64,000 nt of DNA from Georgenia satyanarayanai (GCF_900116375.1 NZ_UETB01000005.1:1-64000); one strand, 5' to 3'; shown: positions 1-14,686, numbered from the stretch's first letter. Translations and numbers: made by a program. The notes: generated from the sequence alone by a model not told the origin.

Positions 1-63
1 CATGACGGCAGACGAACCAGCCGACGCCAGGACCATATTTGGCATCAAAAACTTGGCACACTG

Positions 64-75
64 TTGAGTTCTCAA
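64..75 (-). promoter_or_regulatory. boxA-region motif of the rRNA leader
   Basis: The minus strand reads TTGAGAACTCAA, itself an inverted repeat, and continues into AGTGTGCCAAG. The same block is well known just upstream of 16S genes in mycobacteria, streptomycetes and relatives, where the Nus antitermination complex assembles on the leader. Confidence 0.6.
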
Positions 76-141
76 GAAACAGACACACACCGCCGAGACC
101 CGAGCCATCTGACCCGAACCCCGGACCGGGGCAACCTCTTA

Positions 142-170
142 AACTTACCTGATGGACTCTGGCCCGTCAA
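142..170 (-). promoter_or_regulatory. rrn promoter, downstream copy
   Basis: On the minus strand TTGACG (170-165), a 17-base spacer and TAAGTT (147-142) repeat the architecture of the upstream promoter. It lies about 65 bases before the boxA-like TTGAGAACTCAA, so both promoters would feed the same leader. Confidence 0.65.
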
Positions 171-318
171 CTTGCGTTTCCGTGGCCCTTGTCTCTCAGT
201 TCCACATCCCGTGGGCGTGACTCAGTCACTCGCTTCGGTGTGGACTCGCCATCCCCGGGACCGGCCGCCCAGCCTCTCGGCCTAGCGTCCGTGCCTCCCT
301 GGGGGGCAACGAGGTGAA

Positions 319-347
319 ACATTACGGGGCCGGCGGGCCGTCGTCAA
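319..347 (-). promoter_or_regulatory. rrn promoter, upstream copy
   Basis: On the minus strand TTGACG (347-342) is separated by exactly 17 bases from TAATGT (324-319), a near-consensus vegetative sigma promoter. It points into the rRNA leader, away from tyrS. A second promoter of the same architecture follows about 177 bases downstream, as is usual for tandem rrn promoters. Confidence 0.7.
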
Positions 348-525
348 ACGATCGGGCGCGGGCCCCAAGCTGGGCCCGTTCAGCTGGCCTGACCTGCGGT
401 TTTACCTGGCTCGGTGGCCGTCGGCACCGCTCCGGAGCAGGAATCTCGGCCTGTGCGGTCGTTCACACGGCGCGCCGCCGCGCCAGGCGCCCGGCGCACC
501 GCTATACGTGCGCGCCCGAGACACA

Positions 526-562
526 ACGACGCCCGCCGGCCGAGGTGGCCGACGGGCGTCGT
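526..562 (-). terminator. Hairpin terminator after tyrS
   Basis: A perfect 10-base inverted repeat (ACGACGCCCG at 526-535, CGGGCGTCGT at 553-562) with a 17-base loop starts 14 bases after the tyrS stop. On the minus strand it is followed by TTGTGTCT, a weak U-rich tract. It would end the arg-mpg-tyrS transcript before the rrn promoters. Confidence 0.6.
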
Positions 563-575
563 AGGACTGCCGGGC

Positions 576-1853
576 TCAGGCGCCGGCGACCTCGGCGACC
601 TCGGCGACGGCGAGGTTCCGCCGCCCCCGGCGCAGGAGCACCCAGCGTCCAGCGAGCAGGTCCTCCGGTGCGAGCACGTGGTCCTCGTCGGTGAGCTTGA
701 CGTTGTTGAGGTAGGCCCCGCCCTCGGCGATGGTGCGTCGCGCGGCGGACCGCCCGTTCGCCAGCCCGGTCGCGACGAGCAGGTCGACAAGGTTGGACTC
801 CCCCACCACCGCCTCGCCACGCGGCAGCTCGGCCACCGCGTGCCCGAGCGTCTCGGCGTCCAGGTCCTGCAGCTCCCCGCGCCCGAAGAGTGCCTGCGAG
901 GCCCGCTCGACCCGCTCGGTCGCCTCCGCCCCGTGGACGAGGGTGGTGACGTCCTGGGCGAGGACCCGCTGCCCCTCCCGGGCCTTGGGTCGCTCGGCCA
1001 CCGCGGTGACGAGCTCGGCGATCTCCTCCCGGCTGCGGAAGGTGAAGATTTTGAGGAAGCGCTCGACGTCGCCGTCGTCGGTGTTGAGCCAGAACTGGTA
1101 GAAGGCGTACGGGCTCATCATGTCCGGGGCGAGCCACACCGCCCCGCCCTCGCTCTTGCCGAACTTCGTGCCGTCGGCCTTGGTGATGAGCGGGGTCGTC
1201 ATCGCCTGGACGCCCGTGCCGTCGGCCTTGCGGATGAGCTCGACGCCGGAGAGCAGGTTGCCCCACTGGTCGTTGCCGCCCGTCTGCAGGGTGCAGCCGT
1301 AGCGACGGTGCAGCTCCCGGAAGTCCATGCCCTGGAGGATCTGGTAGCTGAACTCCGTGAAGGAGATGCCCTCGTCGCTGGCGAGCCGCCGGGCGACGGT
1401 GTCCTTGGCGAGCATGGTGCCCAGCCGGTAGTGCTTGCCGACCTCCCGGAGGAAGTCGATGGCGCTCAGCCCGCTGGTCCAGTCGAGGTTGTTGACCATC
1501 TGCGCGGCGTTCTCGCCCTCGAAGTCGAGGAAGGGCTCGATCTGCCGGCGCAGGCGCTCGGTCCACTGGCTCACGACGTCGCGGTCGTTGAGGGTGCGCT
1601 CCCCCGACATGCGGGGGTCGCCGATGAGCCCGGTGGCCCCGCCGACGAGCGCGATCGGCCGGTGGCCGGCGCGCTGGAGGTGGCGCAGGAGGATGAGCTG
1701 GACGAGGTGCCCGTGGTGGAGGCTGGGCGCCGTCGGGTCGAAGCCGCAGTAGTAGGTGACAGGTCCCGCGGCGAGGGCGGCGCCGATGGCGTCGCGGTCG
1801 GTGGCCTGGGCGATGAGCCCGCGCCACTCCAGCTCCTCGAGGATGTCACTCAC
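576..1853 (-). CDS. tyrS: Tyrosyl-tRNA synthetase
   Basis: Charges tRNA-Tyr in the cytoplasm. The 425-residue class I synthetase has the HIGH-like motif HHGH at residues 46-49, a KMSKS-like KFGKS near 230-235 and a C-terminal S4 RNA-binding domain (about 360-425, containing GRSAARRTIAEGG). The frame is open much further upstream, but the GTG at 1853 is preceded by an AGGAAGG ribosome site, starts the usual family N-terminus (SDILEELEWRGLI) and gives the normal length. It begins 46 bases after the mpg stop, so it may be the last gene of the arg transcript. The next transcription unit on this strand is the rRNA operon. Confidence 0.97.
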   Translation of the reverse strand: MSDILEELEWRGLIAQATDRDAIGAALAAGPVTYYCGFDPTAPSLHHGHLVQLILLRHLQRAGHRPIALVGGATGLIGDPRMSGERTLNDRDVVSQWTERLRRQIEPFLDFEGENAAQMVNNLDWTSGLSAIDFLREVGKHYRLGTMLAKDTVARRLASDEGISFTEFSYQILQGMDFRELHRRYGCTLQTGGNDQWGNLLSGVELIRKADGTGVQAMTTPLITKADGTKFGKSEGGAVWLAPDMMSPYAFYQFWLNTDDGDVERFLKIFTFRSREEIAELVTAVAERPKAREGQRVLAQDVTTLVHGAEATERVERASQALFGRGELQDLDAETLGHAVAELPRGEAVVGESNLVDLLVATGLANGRSAARRTIAEGGAYLNNVKLTDEDHVLAPEDLLAGRWVLLRRGRRNLAVAEVAEVAGA

Positions 1854-1899
1854 GTCTGCGTACCTTCCTGGTCGGTCGGGACCGCTCCGGCCCCGGGGA

Positions 1900-2546
1900 C
1901 TAGTGTGCCCCGTCCGCGGTGCCGGCTCGTCCGGCGTCCGTGGGACGACGACGACGGCGCACCCCGGGCCGGTACGTCGAGACGGTCGGCTCACCGGGCA
2001 GCCAGAAACGCCACGGGAAGGTCTCGGCGTCACCGCCGGGGCCGGAGACACCGACACGGGGTCCGGTCGCCACCTCGGCCGCAACCGCGGCCGGCGCGAC
2101 GAGCTCGGCCCGCCCGCCGGGCGTGAGGACAACCCCGTTGTCCGCGCCGGCCAGGCCCAGGGCCTGGGCCATGCGGGCCGGGCCGCGGGCGAGGTCGACG
2201 TCCTTCTTCGCGGCCGCCCGGCGGGAGCGCGCCAGCTCGACGCCGTCGACGACCTCCCCGCCCCGCAGGAGGACGGCGCTGGCGCGCCCGTCCTCGCCGC
2301 ACACGACGTTGGCGCACCAGTGCATGCCGTAGGTGAAGTACACGTACAGCCGCCCGGCTGGCCCGAACATCACCTCGGTGCGCGGCGTGAGACCCCGGTA
2401 GGCGTGGGAGCCCGGGTCGTTGCCGCCGTCGTAGGCCTCGACCTCGGTGAGCCGGACGGTCACCGCTCCCGCGTCGTCGCGCACCGTGAGGTGCGCGCCG
2501 AGCAGGAGCGGTGCCACGTCCAGCGACCGCCGGGTGAGGTCGAGCA

Positions 2547-2547
<1 letters not shown>
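1900..2547 (-). CDS. mpg: 3-methyladenine DNA glycosylase (Mpg/AAG family)
   Basis: Predicted base-excision repair enzyme that removes alkylated purines. The 215-residue protein carries family hallmarks: an LTEVEAY segment near residue 30, then DPGSHAYRGLTPR, the YVYFTYGMHWCANVV core and the LARGPARMAQALG segment. The ATG at 2547 shares one base with the argH stop (TGATG), so it looks translationally coupled to argH. The chosen start gives the usual family length; longer starts would lie inside argH. Mpg has no role in arginine synthesis, and its place at the operon end suggests simple co-transcription. Confidence 0.93.
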
Positions 2548-7982
<5,435 letters not shown>

Positions 7983-7986
<4 letters not shown>

Positions 7987-8909
7987 GGTGCCTCCGGGTG
8001 GGTGGACTGGGTGGCCCAGTCGGGCAGGACGAGGGTGCCCACGCCCTCGTCGGTGAAGATCTCCAGCAGCATTGAGTGCGGCTGGCGGCCGTCGATGATG
8101 TGCGCCTGCGGCACCCCGCCGCGCACCGCGCGCAGGCAGGCCTCCATCTTGGGGACCATGCCGGACTGGAGGTCGGGGAGCATGACGCTGAGCTCACTGG
8201 CGGCGATGCGCCGGACGATCGAGGAGCGGTCGGGCCAGGAGCGGTACAGGCCCTCGACGTCGGTGAGGACGACGAGCTTGCGTGCCCCGAGCGCGACGGC
8301 GAGCGCTGCGGCCGCGGTGTCGGCGTTGACGTTGAGGACCTGGGAGGGGTCGGTGACGTCCGGGGCGATCGTCGAGATCACCGGGATGCGGCCGGCGGCG
8401 AGGAGGTCCTCGACGGCGGAGGGGTGGACCTCGACGACGTCGCCGACGAGGCCGACGTCGACCGGCTCGCCGTCGACGACGGCGGTGCGGCGCTCGGCAC
8501 GCAGCAGCCCGCCGTCCTCCCCGGAGATGCCGACGGCGTGGGCGGTGTCCACGTTGAGGAGGGAGACGAGGTCCCGCTGCACCTGGCCGGTGAGGACCAT
8601 CCGGACGACGGCCATCGCCTCGGGGGTGGTGACCCGCAGGCCGCCGCGGAACTCCGAGGCGATCTGGAGGCGGTCGAGCATCGCGGAGATCTGCGGGCCG
8701 CCGCCGTGGACGACGACCGGCTGCATGCCCACCTGGTGGAGGAAGAGGACGTCCGCGGCGAAGGCGCGCTGGAGGTTCTCGTCGACCATGGCGTTGCCGC
8801 CGTACTTGATGACGACGCGCGTGCCGGCGAAGCGGCGCAGCCAGGGCAGGGCCTGGAGGAGGACCTCGGCCTTCTGGTCGGGGCGCAGGCTGTCGGGGAG
8901 CTCGGTCAT
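7983..8909 (-). CDS. argB: Acetylglutamate kinase
   Basis: Phosphorylates N-acetylglutamate, the usual arginine-feedback step. The 308-residue amino-acid kinase fold protein has [10 protein letters not shown] near residue 35, [11 protein letters not shown] near 70 and the ATP-site segment [12 protein letters not shown]. The N-terminal extension of about 30 residues is typical of arginine-sensitive hexameric forms, so feedback inhibition is likely by inference. The ATG at 8909 overlaps the argJ stop by 4 bases. Confidence 0.97.
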
Positions 8910-10072
8910 GTCGAGTAGGCGCTGTTCTCGTGGACGTAGTCGTGGGTGAGGTCGTTGGTCCACACGGTGACGGGCGGGGCGTCCCCGGCGTGGAGGGCGA
9001 TCTCGACGTGCACCTCGCGGTGCGCGGCGAGGTCGACGAGCGAGCGGTCCTCCCCCACGCCCCCGGCCCGGCACACCTGGACGCCGTTGACGCTGACGTC
9101 GAGGAGGAGCGGGTCGTAGGGGGCGACGTCCTCGGGGACGGTGCCGGCGGCGGCGATGATGCGGCCCCAGTTGGGGTCGTTGCCGAACATCGCGGCCTTG
9201 AAGAGGTTGGAGCGGGTGACGGCGCGGGCGACGGCGAGCGCCGCCGTCTCGTCGGTCGCGCCGGTCACGGTGACGGCGACGTCGTGGCTGGCGCCCTCGG
9301 CGTCGGCGATGAGCTGGCGGGCCAGCTGCTGGGTGGCGGCGGTGAGCGCCTCCTGGAAGGCGACCGGCTCGGGGCGGACGCCGCTGGCGCCGGAAGCGAG
9401 GAGGATGACGGTGTCGTTCGTCGACATCGCGCCGTCGGAGTCGATCCGGTCGAAGCTCAGCCGGGCGGCCTCGCGGAGGGCGGCGTCGGCCTGCGCGGCG
9501 TCGAGCTCGGCGTCGGTGGTGAGGACGCACAGCATCGTCGCGAGCGCGGGGGCGAGCATGCCCGCCCCCTTGGCCATGCCGCCCACCGACCAGCCCTCGC
9601 CCTGCACGTGGACGGTCTTGGCGACGGTGTCGGTCGTCATGATCGCCTCGGCGGCGTCGGCGCCCCCGTCCGCGGAGAGCGCTGCGGCCGCCGCGTCGAT
9701 GCCGGCGGTGAGGGCGGGCATGTCGAGCCGCTCGCCGATGAGGCCGGTGGAGCAGACGAGGACGTCCCCGCTGGAGACGTCGAGCCGCTCGGCGACGTGC
9801 TCGGCCGTCACGTGGGTGTCGGCGAAGCCCTCCGGGCCGGTGCACGCGTTGGCGCCGCCGGAGTTGAGGACGACGGCGCGGGCGATCCCGTCTCCGACGG
9901 CGATGCGCGACCACACGACGGGGGCCGCGACGACACGGTTGGTCGTGAAGACGGCGGCGGCGACGGCGCCGGGGCCGTCGTTGACGACGAGCGCGACGTC
10001 CTTGCCGCCGGAGCTCTTGAGACCGGCGGCGACGCCGGCGGCCCGGAAGCCGCGTGCTGCGGTGACGCTCAC
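8906..10072 (-). CDS. argJ: Bifunctional ornithine acetyltransferase / N-acetylglutamate synthase
   Basis: Recycles the acetyl group from acetylornithine to glutamate and may also use acetyl-CoA. The 388-residue precursor carries the self-cleavage site in [15 protein letters not shown]: the family cuts before the conserved Thr, giving two chains. The GTG at 10072 overlaps the argC stop (GTGA). Presence of argJ means the cyclic pathway, so a separate argE deacetylase is not needed. Whether a stand-alone argA exists cannot be seen here. Confidence 0.96.
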   Translation of the reverse strand: MSVTAARGFRAAGVAAGLKSSGGKDVALVVNDGPGAVAAAVFTTNRVVAAPVVWSRIAVGDGIARAVVLNSGGANACTGPEGFADTHVTAEHVAERLDVSSGDVLVCSTGLIGERLDMPALTAGIDAAAAALSADGGADAAEAIMTTDTVAKTVHVQGEGWSVGGMAKGAGMLAPALATMLCVLTTDAELDAAQADAALREAARLSFDRIDSDGAMSTNDTVILLASGASGVRPEPVAFQEALTAATQQLARQLIADAEGASHDVAVTVTGATDETAALAVARAVTRSNLFKAAMFGNDPNWGRIIAAAGTVPEDVAPYDPLLLDVSVNGVQVCRAGGVGEDRSLVDLAAHREVHVEIALHAGDAPPVTVWTNDLTHDYVHENSAYST

Positions 10073-11145
10073 GGGGCGACTCCCACGGTGGTCAGGCCCA
10101 GCTGCTCGGGCAGCCCGAGCGCGAGGTTCATGGACTGGACGGCGGCACCGGCGGTGCCCTTGACGAGGTTGTCGATCGCGCAGACGGCGACGGCGCGGCC
10201 GGCGCGCTCGTCGACGGTCACCTGCACGTGGGCCGTGTTCGCGCCGAGGGTGGCCGCGGTGGTGGGCCACTGGCCCTCGGGCAGGAGGCGGACGAAGGCC
10301 TCCCCCGCGTAGGCGTCCTCCCACGCGGCCCGGACCTGCGCCGTCGTCGTGCCCGGGGTGAGCGGCGCGGTGACGGTGGCGAGGATGCCGCGCGCCATCG
10401 GCACGAGGGTGGGGGTGAAGGAGAGCCGCACGTCGGCGGCGCCGGCGCGCCGCAGGTTCTGCTCGATCTCGGGCACGTGCCGGTGGCCGCCGCCGACGGC
10501 GTACGGCATGGCGGTGCCCATCCCCTCGGAGGCGAGCAGGTGCGGCTTGAGGGACTTGCCCGCGCCAGAGTAGCCGTTGGCGAGGACGGCGACGACGTCG
10601 CCCGGGTCGACGACGCCGGCGCTGACGCCCGGCTGGAGGGCGAGGGTGACCGCGGTGACGTTGCAGCCAGGCACGGCCACGGTGCGGGCCTCGCGCAGGA
10701 TCTGGCGCTGCGCGGCGGCGGTGCCGCTCTCCCCCGCGTGCCGCAGCTCGGGCATGCCGTAGGGCCACGCGCCGGCGAAGGTGCCGCCGTAGAAGTGGTC
10801 CCAGTCCGCGACGTGCTCGAGGCGATGGTCGGCGCCGCAGTCGAGGAGCAGCGGCGTGGGCCCGTCGAGGGCGGCGAGCGCGTCGGTCAGCTCGCCGGAC
10901 GCGCCGTGCGGGAGGGCGAGGACGACGACGTCGTGCCCCGCCAGGCGCGTGGGGTCGGTCGGCTCGATGAGCCGGTCGGCGAGCGGCAGGAGATGGGGCT
11001 GGTGCTGCCCGAGGAGGTCACCGGCACTGGCGTTCGCGGTGAGCGCGCCGATCTCGACCTCGGGGTGGGCGAGGAGGAGGCGCAGGACCTCGCCCCCGGC
11101 ATACCCACTGGCCCCGGCCACGGCTACAGATACAGTCACCCGCAT
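10069..11145 (-). CDS. argC: N-acetyl-gamma-glutamyl-phosphate reductase
   Basis: NADPH-dependent third step of arginine synthesis and first gene of the operon. Rossmann motif GASGYAGGE at residues 11-19; catalytic Cys in [12 protein letters not shown] near residue 160; 358 residues, a normal length. Start is uncertain: the ATG at 11145 lies inside an ARG-box-like palindrome and has no ribosome site. A TATAGT sequence (11152-11147) would place transcription start at the GTG at 11139, giving a leaderless protein two residues shorter. The open frame to 11205 is not supported by any ribosome site. Confidence 0.95.
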   Translation of the reverse strand: MRVTVSVAVAGASGYAGGEVLRLLLAHPEVEIGALTANASAGDLLGQHQPHLLPLADRLIEPTDPTRLAGHDVVVLALPHGASGELTDALAALDGPTPLLLDCGADHRLEHVADWDHFYGGTFAGAWPYGMPELRHAGESGTAAAQRQILREARTVAVPGCNVTAVTLALQPGVSAGVVDPGDVVAVLANGYSGAGKSLKPHLLASEGMGTAMPYAVGGGHRHVPEIEQNLRRAGAADVRLSFTPTLVPMARGILATVTAPLTPGTTTAQVRAAWEDAYAGEAFVRLLPEGQWPTTAATLGANTAHVQVTVDERAGRAVAVCAIDNLVKGTAGAAVQSMNLALGLPEQLGLTTVGVAP

Positions 11146-11154
11146 AACTATACA
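11141..11154 (-). promoter_or_regulatory. ARG-box-like operator over the argC start
   Basis: Plus-strand CGCATAACTATACA is an imperfect palindrome close to the actinobacterial ArgR site TGCATAATTATGCA (my recollection of the consensus; three or four mismatches). It overlaps both the possible -10 hexamer TATAGT and the first argC codon, a position where ArgR-arginine would block transcription of the whole operon. Confidence 0.5.
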
Positions 11155-11238
11155 CGGGAGTGAATGGAGCGCCACGTACTCCTCCGGGGAGGCGGGCCCG
11201 GACAAGAGGTGTCCGCTCCCGTGAGCGCAAGCGAGTGA

Positions 11239-11709
11239 TCAGGCTCGTGCGTGCTGCAGCCGACGAACGAGCACGTAGATCTTGCAGCCCACGCACAACC
11301 CCGTGGTCGCCCTGACGACGGACCCAGCGGCAGCGACGGCGGTGAGGCTGTAGCCCATCGCGTCCACGCCGATGAGGAAGGCGAGCAGCGCCAGAACGGT
11401 GAGTACGAAACCGATGAACTGAGCGAAGCGCGCTGGGCGGGCATCCTCCAACGCGGGTGCGGCACCGAGACGTGGCCAGATGACACGAGCGAAGAGCTGT
11501 GCCCACACGGACCAGTGCATGCTCACGAATGCGGTGAACGCGAACATCGCAGCCTGTGAGGCGAGCAGACCTAGCGCCAGAGGGCGAACGGGCTCAACGG
11601 TGAGCAGCACGATGACGAGAACGCCGGCCGTTGCCGCGGCAGCGAATCGAAGAGCGCGCGGGTCGACGTGTCCGCGCAGAGGACACGAGGTGATGCCGAT
11701 ACCGGCCAC
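11239..11709 (-). CDS. DUF4395 family membrane protein
   Basis: A 156-residue protein with the hallmarks of DUF4395: an N-terminal DPRALRFAAA segment, several hydrophobic helices and a C-terminal CVGCKIYVL Cys-x-x-Cys motif at the end of the last helix. Function is unknown; in other actinobacteria such proteins are found near thioredoxin-like or sulfurtransferase genes, but no such neighbour is present here. The gene is on the minus strand upstream of argC, about 90 bases away, with no overlap. ATG at 11709 is the first start; shorter starts are possible. Confidence 0.75.
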   Translation of the reverse strand: MAGIGITSCPLRGHVDPRALRFAAAATAGVLVIVLLTVEPVRPLALGLLASQAAMFAFTAFVSMHWSVWAQLFARVIWPRLGAAPALEDARPARFAQFIGFVLTVLALLAFLIGVDAMGYSLTAVAAAGSVVRATTGLCVGCKIYVLVRRLQHARA

Positions 11710-12027
11710 GATGATGCTCCTGAGGGTGCGGGCCGCTGGCGAGTGGCCGCCCTGCTGGCGAGTTCCAGCTGCATCCCGCCGAGCACGTCTTCGTCGATGC
11801 CTGCGTGTCAGATCAACTTACACCCGCCGGATCTGGCCCATGAGGACATACGGCATCTCCCAGGAAGCGGCTCGGCCGCGCCACCGAAGGTGGTCGGCTC
11901 GAGCGCCGAGCACAACCACTCGACACCACCAGCGACTGCCTTTTCCGTCGTGGTGCTCACGTGCCTGCCTCTCGTCGAGCACTTCCTCTCGACGACCGGC
12001 TCCTCGCTTGCCCCCTACTGTGGAACC
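11710..12027. other. Intergenic region with a candidate leaderless promoter
   Basis: No convincing gene in these 318 bases between divergent genes. A TACTGT (12016-12021) lies six bases before the GTG of the next plus-strand gene, the spacing expected of a leaderless transcript; no good -35 hexamer is seen. Confidence 0.35.
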
Positions 12028-12213
12028 GTGAAGAAGCGCCCGAACCTCACGTATCTCATCATCGCCTTCACTTTCGGCGTCGTCGGTATCTCGGGGCTCG
12101 CCACGGGGCGGAGCGAGCTGCTGGCCTTCCTCGTACTGGCGGTCGCCTTCCTCATCATCGGCTCGAACGATGGCGCCGAGCGCACGCGAAGGAAGCCTCG
12201 CAAGGGCCGCTAG
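12028..12213 (+). CDS. Small two-helix membrane protein
   Basis: A 61-residue protein starting with GTG: a short basic N-terminus (KKRPN), two hydrophobic segments (YLIIAFTFGVVGISGLA and LLAFLVLAVAFLIIG) and a basic tail (RTRRKPRKGR). The hydrophobic pattern with positive ends makes it a plausible real small membrane protein. There is no ribosome site; a -10-like TACTGT sits 6 bases upstream, fitting a leaderless message. No family recognised. A longer open frame in the same phase from 11668 has no support upstream. Confidence 0.55.
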   Translation: MKKRPNLTYLIIAFTFGVVGISGLATGRSELLAFLVLAVAFLIIGSNDGAERTRRKPRKGR

Positions 12214-12379
12214 GTGGCATTGGTCCGGGCACCGCTCATCGGAGTGTGACCCGGTACGGCAAGCGGCAGAGCCGCTGCTGGCCATTCGCCAGATCCTTCA
12301 ATGGAGCGCGCGAGTCGCGCAACTTGTTCGGCAGTCGACGAGGCGCATAGTGCGTCGCTGGCACGCGCTGTACGTATCG

Positions 12380-12709
12380 TCAGCGCCGAGGCTTCAGATC
12401 CGCGTCCCACCAAGCGCGAAGCTCGGATGCGAAGTCGACGTCGTCACCGCCGGGCTCCAGTCCATAGTGGTCACGCAACTCGGCGCTGATGCGCGCCGCA
12501 ATCTCGTCCGCTGGCCCGTGGTGTACGAGGAGGTTAACGACGGGCCCGAGTAAGCAGTCCCACTCGTCGTCCGGCTGCTCGGCCGGGGCATGGCTCCCGG
12601 CCGAGGCCCAGGCGTTGAGCCGTCGCCTCACCTCGTCGATCCGCCACTGAGTGGCTCGTCGTTGCCGGCGAGAGGGTGCCTCCTCGCTCGCGGATAGCTC
12701 CATGCTCAC
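12380..12709 (-). CDS. Hypothetical protein, charged and helical
   Basis: A 109-residue protein I do not recognise. The N-terminal third is basic and likely helical (RRQRRATQWRIDEVRRRL), followed by a W- and D-rich segment (PDDEWDCLLGPVVNLLVHHG) and an acidic C-terminus with a conserved look (FASELRAWWDADLKPR). No signal peptide or membrane segment. Two ATG codons at the start (MSM) leave a 2-codon doubt. It lies in the lower-GC accessory stretch with no operon partner. Confidence 0.55.
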   Translation of the reverse strand: MSMELSASEEAPSRRQRRATQWRIDEVRRRLNAWASAGSHAPAEQPDDEWDCLLGPVVNLLVHHGPADEIAARISAELRDHYGLEPGGDDVDFASELRAWWDADLKPRR

Positions 12710-12815
12710 AGGACCCTATCGGTAGCCGCCAGCTTGAGTGGGTCCCGTTGACGATCGGCTCACGGGACGATGCAACACGACCGGCCGCAGCCGCTGTGAA
12801 AACTACCTCGGACCG

Positions 12816-13253
12816 CTACTTCCCGTCTGGCTCCGTTGCCCTCTCCAGCCCTCGGACGCCTGCCATTCGGTGGAGCTCAGACCGTCGGCCCGGGCGGGCG
12901 GCAACGACGCCCGCGATAACGCCCGTGGCGAGGACGAGCCAGGCAGTGTCCGTTGAGAGCCCGACAAACACTGCGCCGAACACGACGGCGGTCGAGGCCA
13001 CGTTCGGCGCCATGGTCCCCGGTAGCGGAGCGTTCATCGCAATGAGGGTCTGACGGTCCTTCACCACGTATCCCCTCTTGCGGCGCACCGGCTCTACTGC
13101 GAGCAAGCCGAGGGGAGCGAGCACAATCAGAATCTTGTGCACCACCGAGAGGCCGATGCCGGCCGCGATGGCAGTGCCGAATGCCACGAAGTAGGGCGCC
13201 GGCGGGAAGCGGGTGTCGCCGGCCGCAGCAGCGATGTCATCGGGGCGGCCCAT
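12816..13253 (-). CDS. Hypothetical membrane protein
   Basis: A 145-residue protein with several hydrophobic segments (YFVAFGTAIAAGIGLSVVH, ILIVLAPLGLLAV, STAVVFGAVFVGLST, AWLVLATGVIAGVVAA) separated by a basic linker (EPVRRKRGYVVKDRQ). The first half contains an internal KILIVLAPLGLLAVEPVRRK stretch. No family recognised. I chose the ATG at 13253; an in-frame ATG at 13283 adds ten residues with no better ribosome site. No neighbour shares its strand closely enough to form an operon. Confidence 0.5.
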   Translation of the reverse strand: MGRPDDIAAAAGDTRFPPAPYFVAFGTAIAAGIGLSVVHKILIVLAPLGLLAVEPVRRKRGYVVKDRQTLIAMNAPLPGTMAPNVASTAVVFGAVFVGLSTDTAWLVLATGVIAGVVAARPGRRSELHRMAGVRGLERATEPDGK

Positions 13254-13564
13254 GCATGTACGGTGGCCAAGACATATGACCATCGCAACTTCTGTGAGCT
13301 TGGGTGGCGCCGTACAGCCATATCTCGAATCGCCACAGCGGCATCACCATGCTCATCGAACACGGTGTGCATAGCCGCTCGATTCACTGAGGTGCGGCAT
13401 CTGTGCGGCAGGGGATCGGCACGCGGACGCCAAGACCGCGCATAGCGACTAGTGGGGGTTCGCGGTCATGCGCCGCGGAAGGACGCACCTCCCGCCGCTA
13501 GGCGGGGCCATCTGTTTTCGGATCAGATGCTGTGCGACGGGCGTCGTCAAGTAGGGTGCGGCCC
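13254..13564. other. Intergenic region before the TIR-like gene
   Basis: About 310 bases without a supported gene. TAGGGT at 13553-13558 stands six bases before the ATG of the TIR-like gene and could be its -10 element for leaderless expression. An 86-codon minus-strand frame overlapping 13127-13387 is not convincing. Confidence 0.3.
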
Positions 13565-14686
13565 ATGACGTCTCTCAGTGATGAGTTTGCTTCAATCGCC
13601 GAACAAGCCGATGTCTTGGCCGACCAAGCGACTGAACTTGACGACGCCGGCCTCTCACGTCTCGAGGAAGCCGCTAAGTCCATCGGGAGGGCGTGGTCGC
13701 AGTCAAGCCTCGGCTACCAGGCTAACGTGTATTACAAGCATTTTTCGACGCCGCCCGCTGGCCATATATTCAGCCGTGAGTGGGGGCTTCTTGGTATGTT
13801 TCAAGGCTCTGTCGGGGAATGGGAGCGACACAGTGCTGACGAGGTCGTGGCCATAATTCACTCGCGGGCGGGCGATGTTGACCTCGAGCCAGTGCGTCAG
13901 GCTTCGGAGGCAATCCGTACCGCCGCAAAAGAGCTGATCGAGAAGGCGCGTTCCGCGGGAGCACGAGTGCCGCTGCCGTATGACGCTTACCTGACCGAAC
14001 GACTGGAGGGACTGGCACGCATCGCCTTGCCATCGGTCCGGACACTGCAGCGCTCCATGATGAACGTGCCTCAAGGCAACGTTCCCGTGCGGGACATGCA
14101 GGCCTACGAGGGCGGCTGGCAAGTTGCAGGACACCAACTGGTCCTGGGGGAGATGGCTTACATCCGGTCGCCGTATCAAGTAGCCGTTGACCTAGCCGAG
14201 GCCTGCCGCGCCATCGCCGCGCACCTCGAAGCCAAAGATTCCAGCGTCGGGCCATTGCTTGTCCAGACTGGCTCGAAGGTATTCATTGGTCACGGGGGCG
14301 GTTCGAAGGAGTACCTCGCACTTGGTGTGTGGCTCGCCGACGAAGGTTTGGAATGGGAAGTCTTCGATCGGGTGCCCGCCGCGGGCCTGAGCACAAAGGA
14401 GCGCCTGTCCGAGATGCTTAACAGGGCTCAAATCGCCTTCTTGCTCATGACTGCAGAAGACGAGGCTAGCGACGGCTCAGTGCGGGCGCGCGAGAACGTC
14501 GTGCATGAAGTCGGTCTCTTTCAAGGGCGTCTCGGCTTCACGAAGGCAATCGTTCTGCTCGAAGAGGGGTGCTCCGAGTTCTCTAACATCCTCGGCTTGG
14601 GCCAGATCAGATTCCCTCGCGGGAACATTCGGGGCGCCTTTGACGAGATTCGTCAGGTTCTGCGACGCGAGGGCGTTCTCCCGTAA
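13565..14686 (+). CDS. TIR-like (Cap12-type) putative NAD-degrading effector with unknown N-terminal domain
   Basis: A 373-residue protein. Residues about 238-373 match the TIR-like domain of CD-NTase-associated protein 12 type (PF10137): it opens KVFIGHGGG, continues WEVFDRVPAAGLSTKERL and AQIAFLLMTAEDE, and has the signature RARENVVHEVGLFQGRLGF, whose Glu aligns with the catalytic Glu of TIR NADases. The end (ILGLGQIRFPRGNIRGAFDEI) is also typical. The N-terminal 235 residues are helix-rich (SDEFASIAEQADVLADQATEL) and I do not recognise them; they may sense a trigger. Family members act in anti-phage abortive infection. No CD-NTase or other system gene is adjacent. The ATG fits a leaderless transcript (TAGGGT six bases upstream). 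Confidence 0.82.
   Translation: MTSLSDEFASIAEQADVLADQATELDDAGLSRLEEAAKSIGRAWSQSSLGYQANVYYKHFSTPPAGHIFSREWGLLGMFQGSVGEWERHSADEVVAIIHSRAGDVDLEPVRQASEAIRTAAKELIEKARSAGARVPLPYDAYLTERLEGLARIALPSVRTLQRSMMNVPQGNVPVRDMQAYEGGWQVAGHQLVLGEMAYIRSPYQVAVDLAEACRAIAAHLEAKDSSVGPLLVQTGSKVFIGHGGGSKEYLALGVWLADEGLEWEVFDRVPAAGLSTKERLSEMLNRAQIAFLLMTAEDEASDGSVRARENVVHEVGLFQGRLGFTKAIVLLEEGCSEFSNILGLGQIRFPRGNIRGAFDEIRQVLRREGVLP

Larger units (their letters stand above)
1..312 (-). ncRNA. rRNA operon leader (pre-16S 5' region), continues past the left edge
   Basis: No protein gene is supported here. Read on the minus strand, the region lies downstream of two consensus promoters and contains the TTGAGAACTCAA block followed by AGTGTGCCAAG that is typical of actinobacterial 16S rRNA leaders near the antitermination boxA. 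The 16S gene itself would start to the left of base 1 and is not in the window. The 3' limit and the transcription start (about 312) are inferred from the promoter position. The call rests on a recognised leader motif, not on seeing rRNA. Confidence 0.72.

Noticed and set aside
13127-13387. 86-codon minus-strand frame upstream of the membrane protein at 12816
   Set aside because: Only its first half looks protein-like and it overlaps the better candidate in another frame; a frameshift is possible but unsupported.
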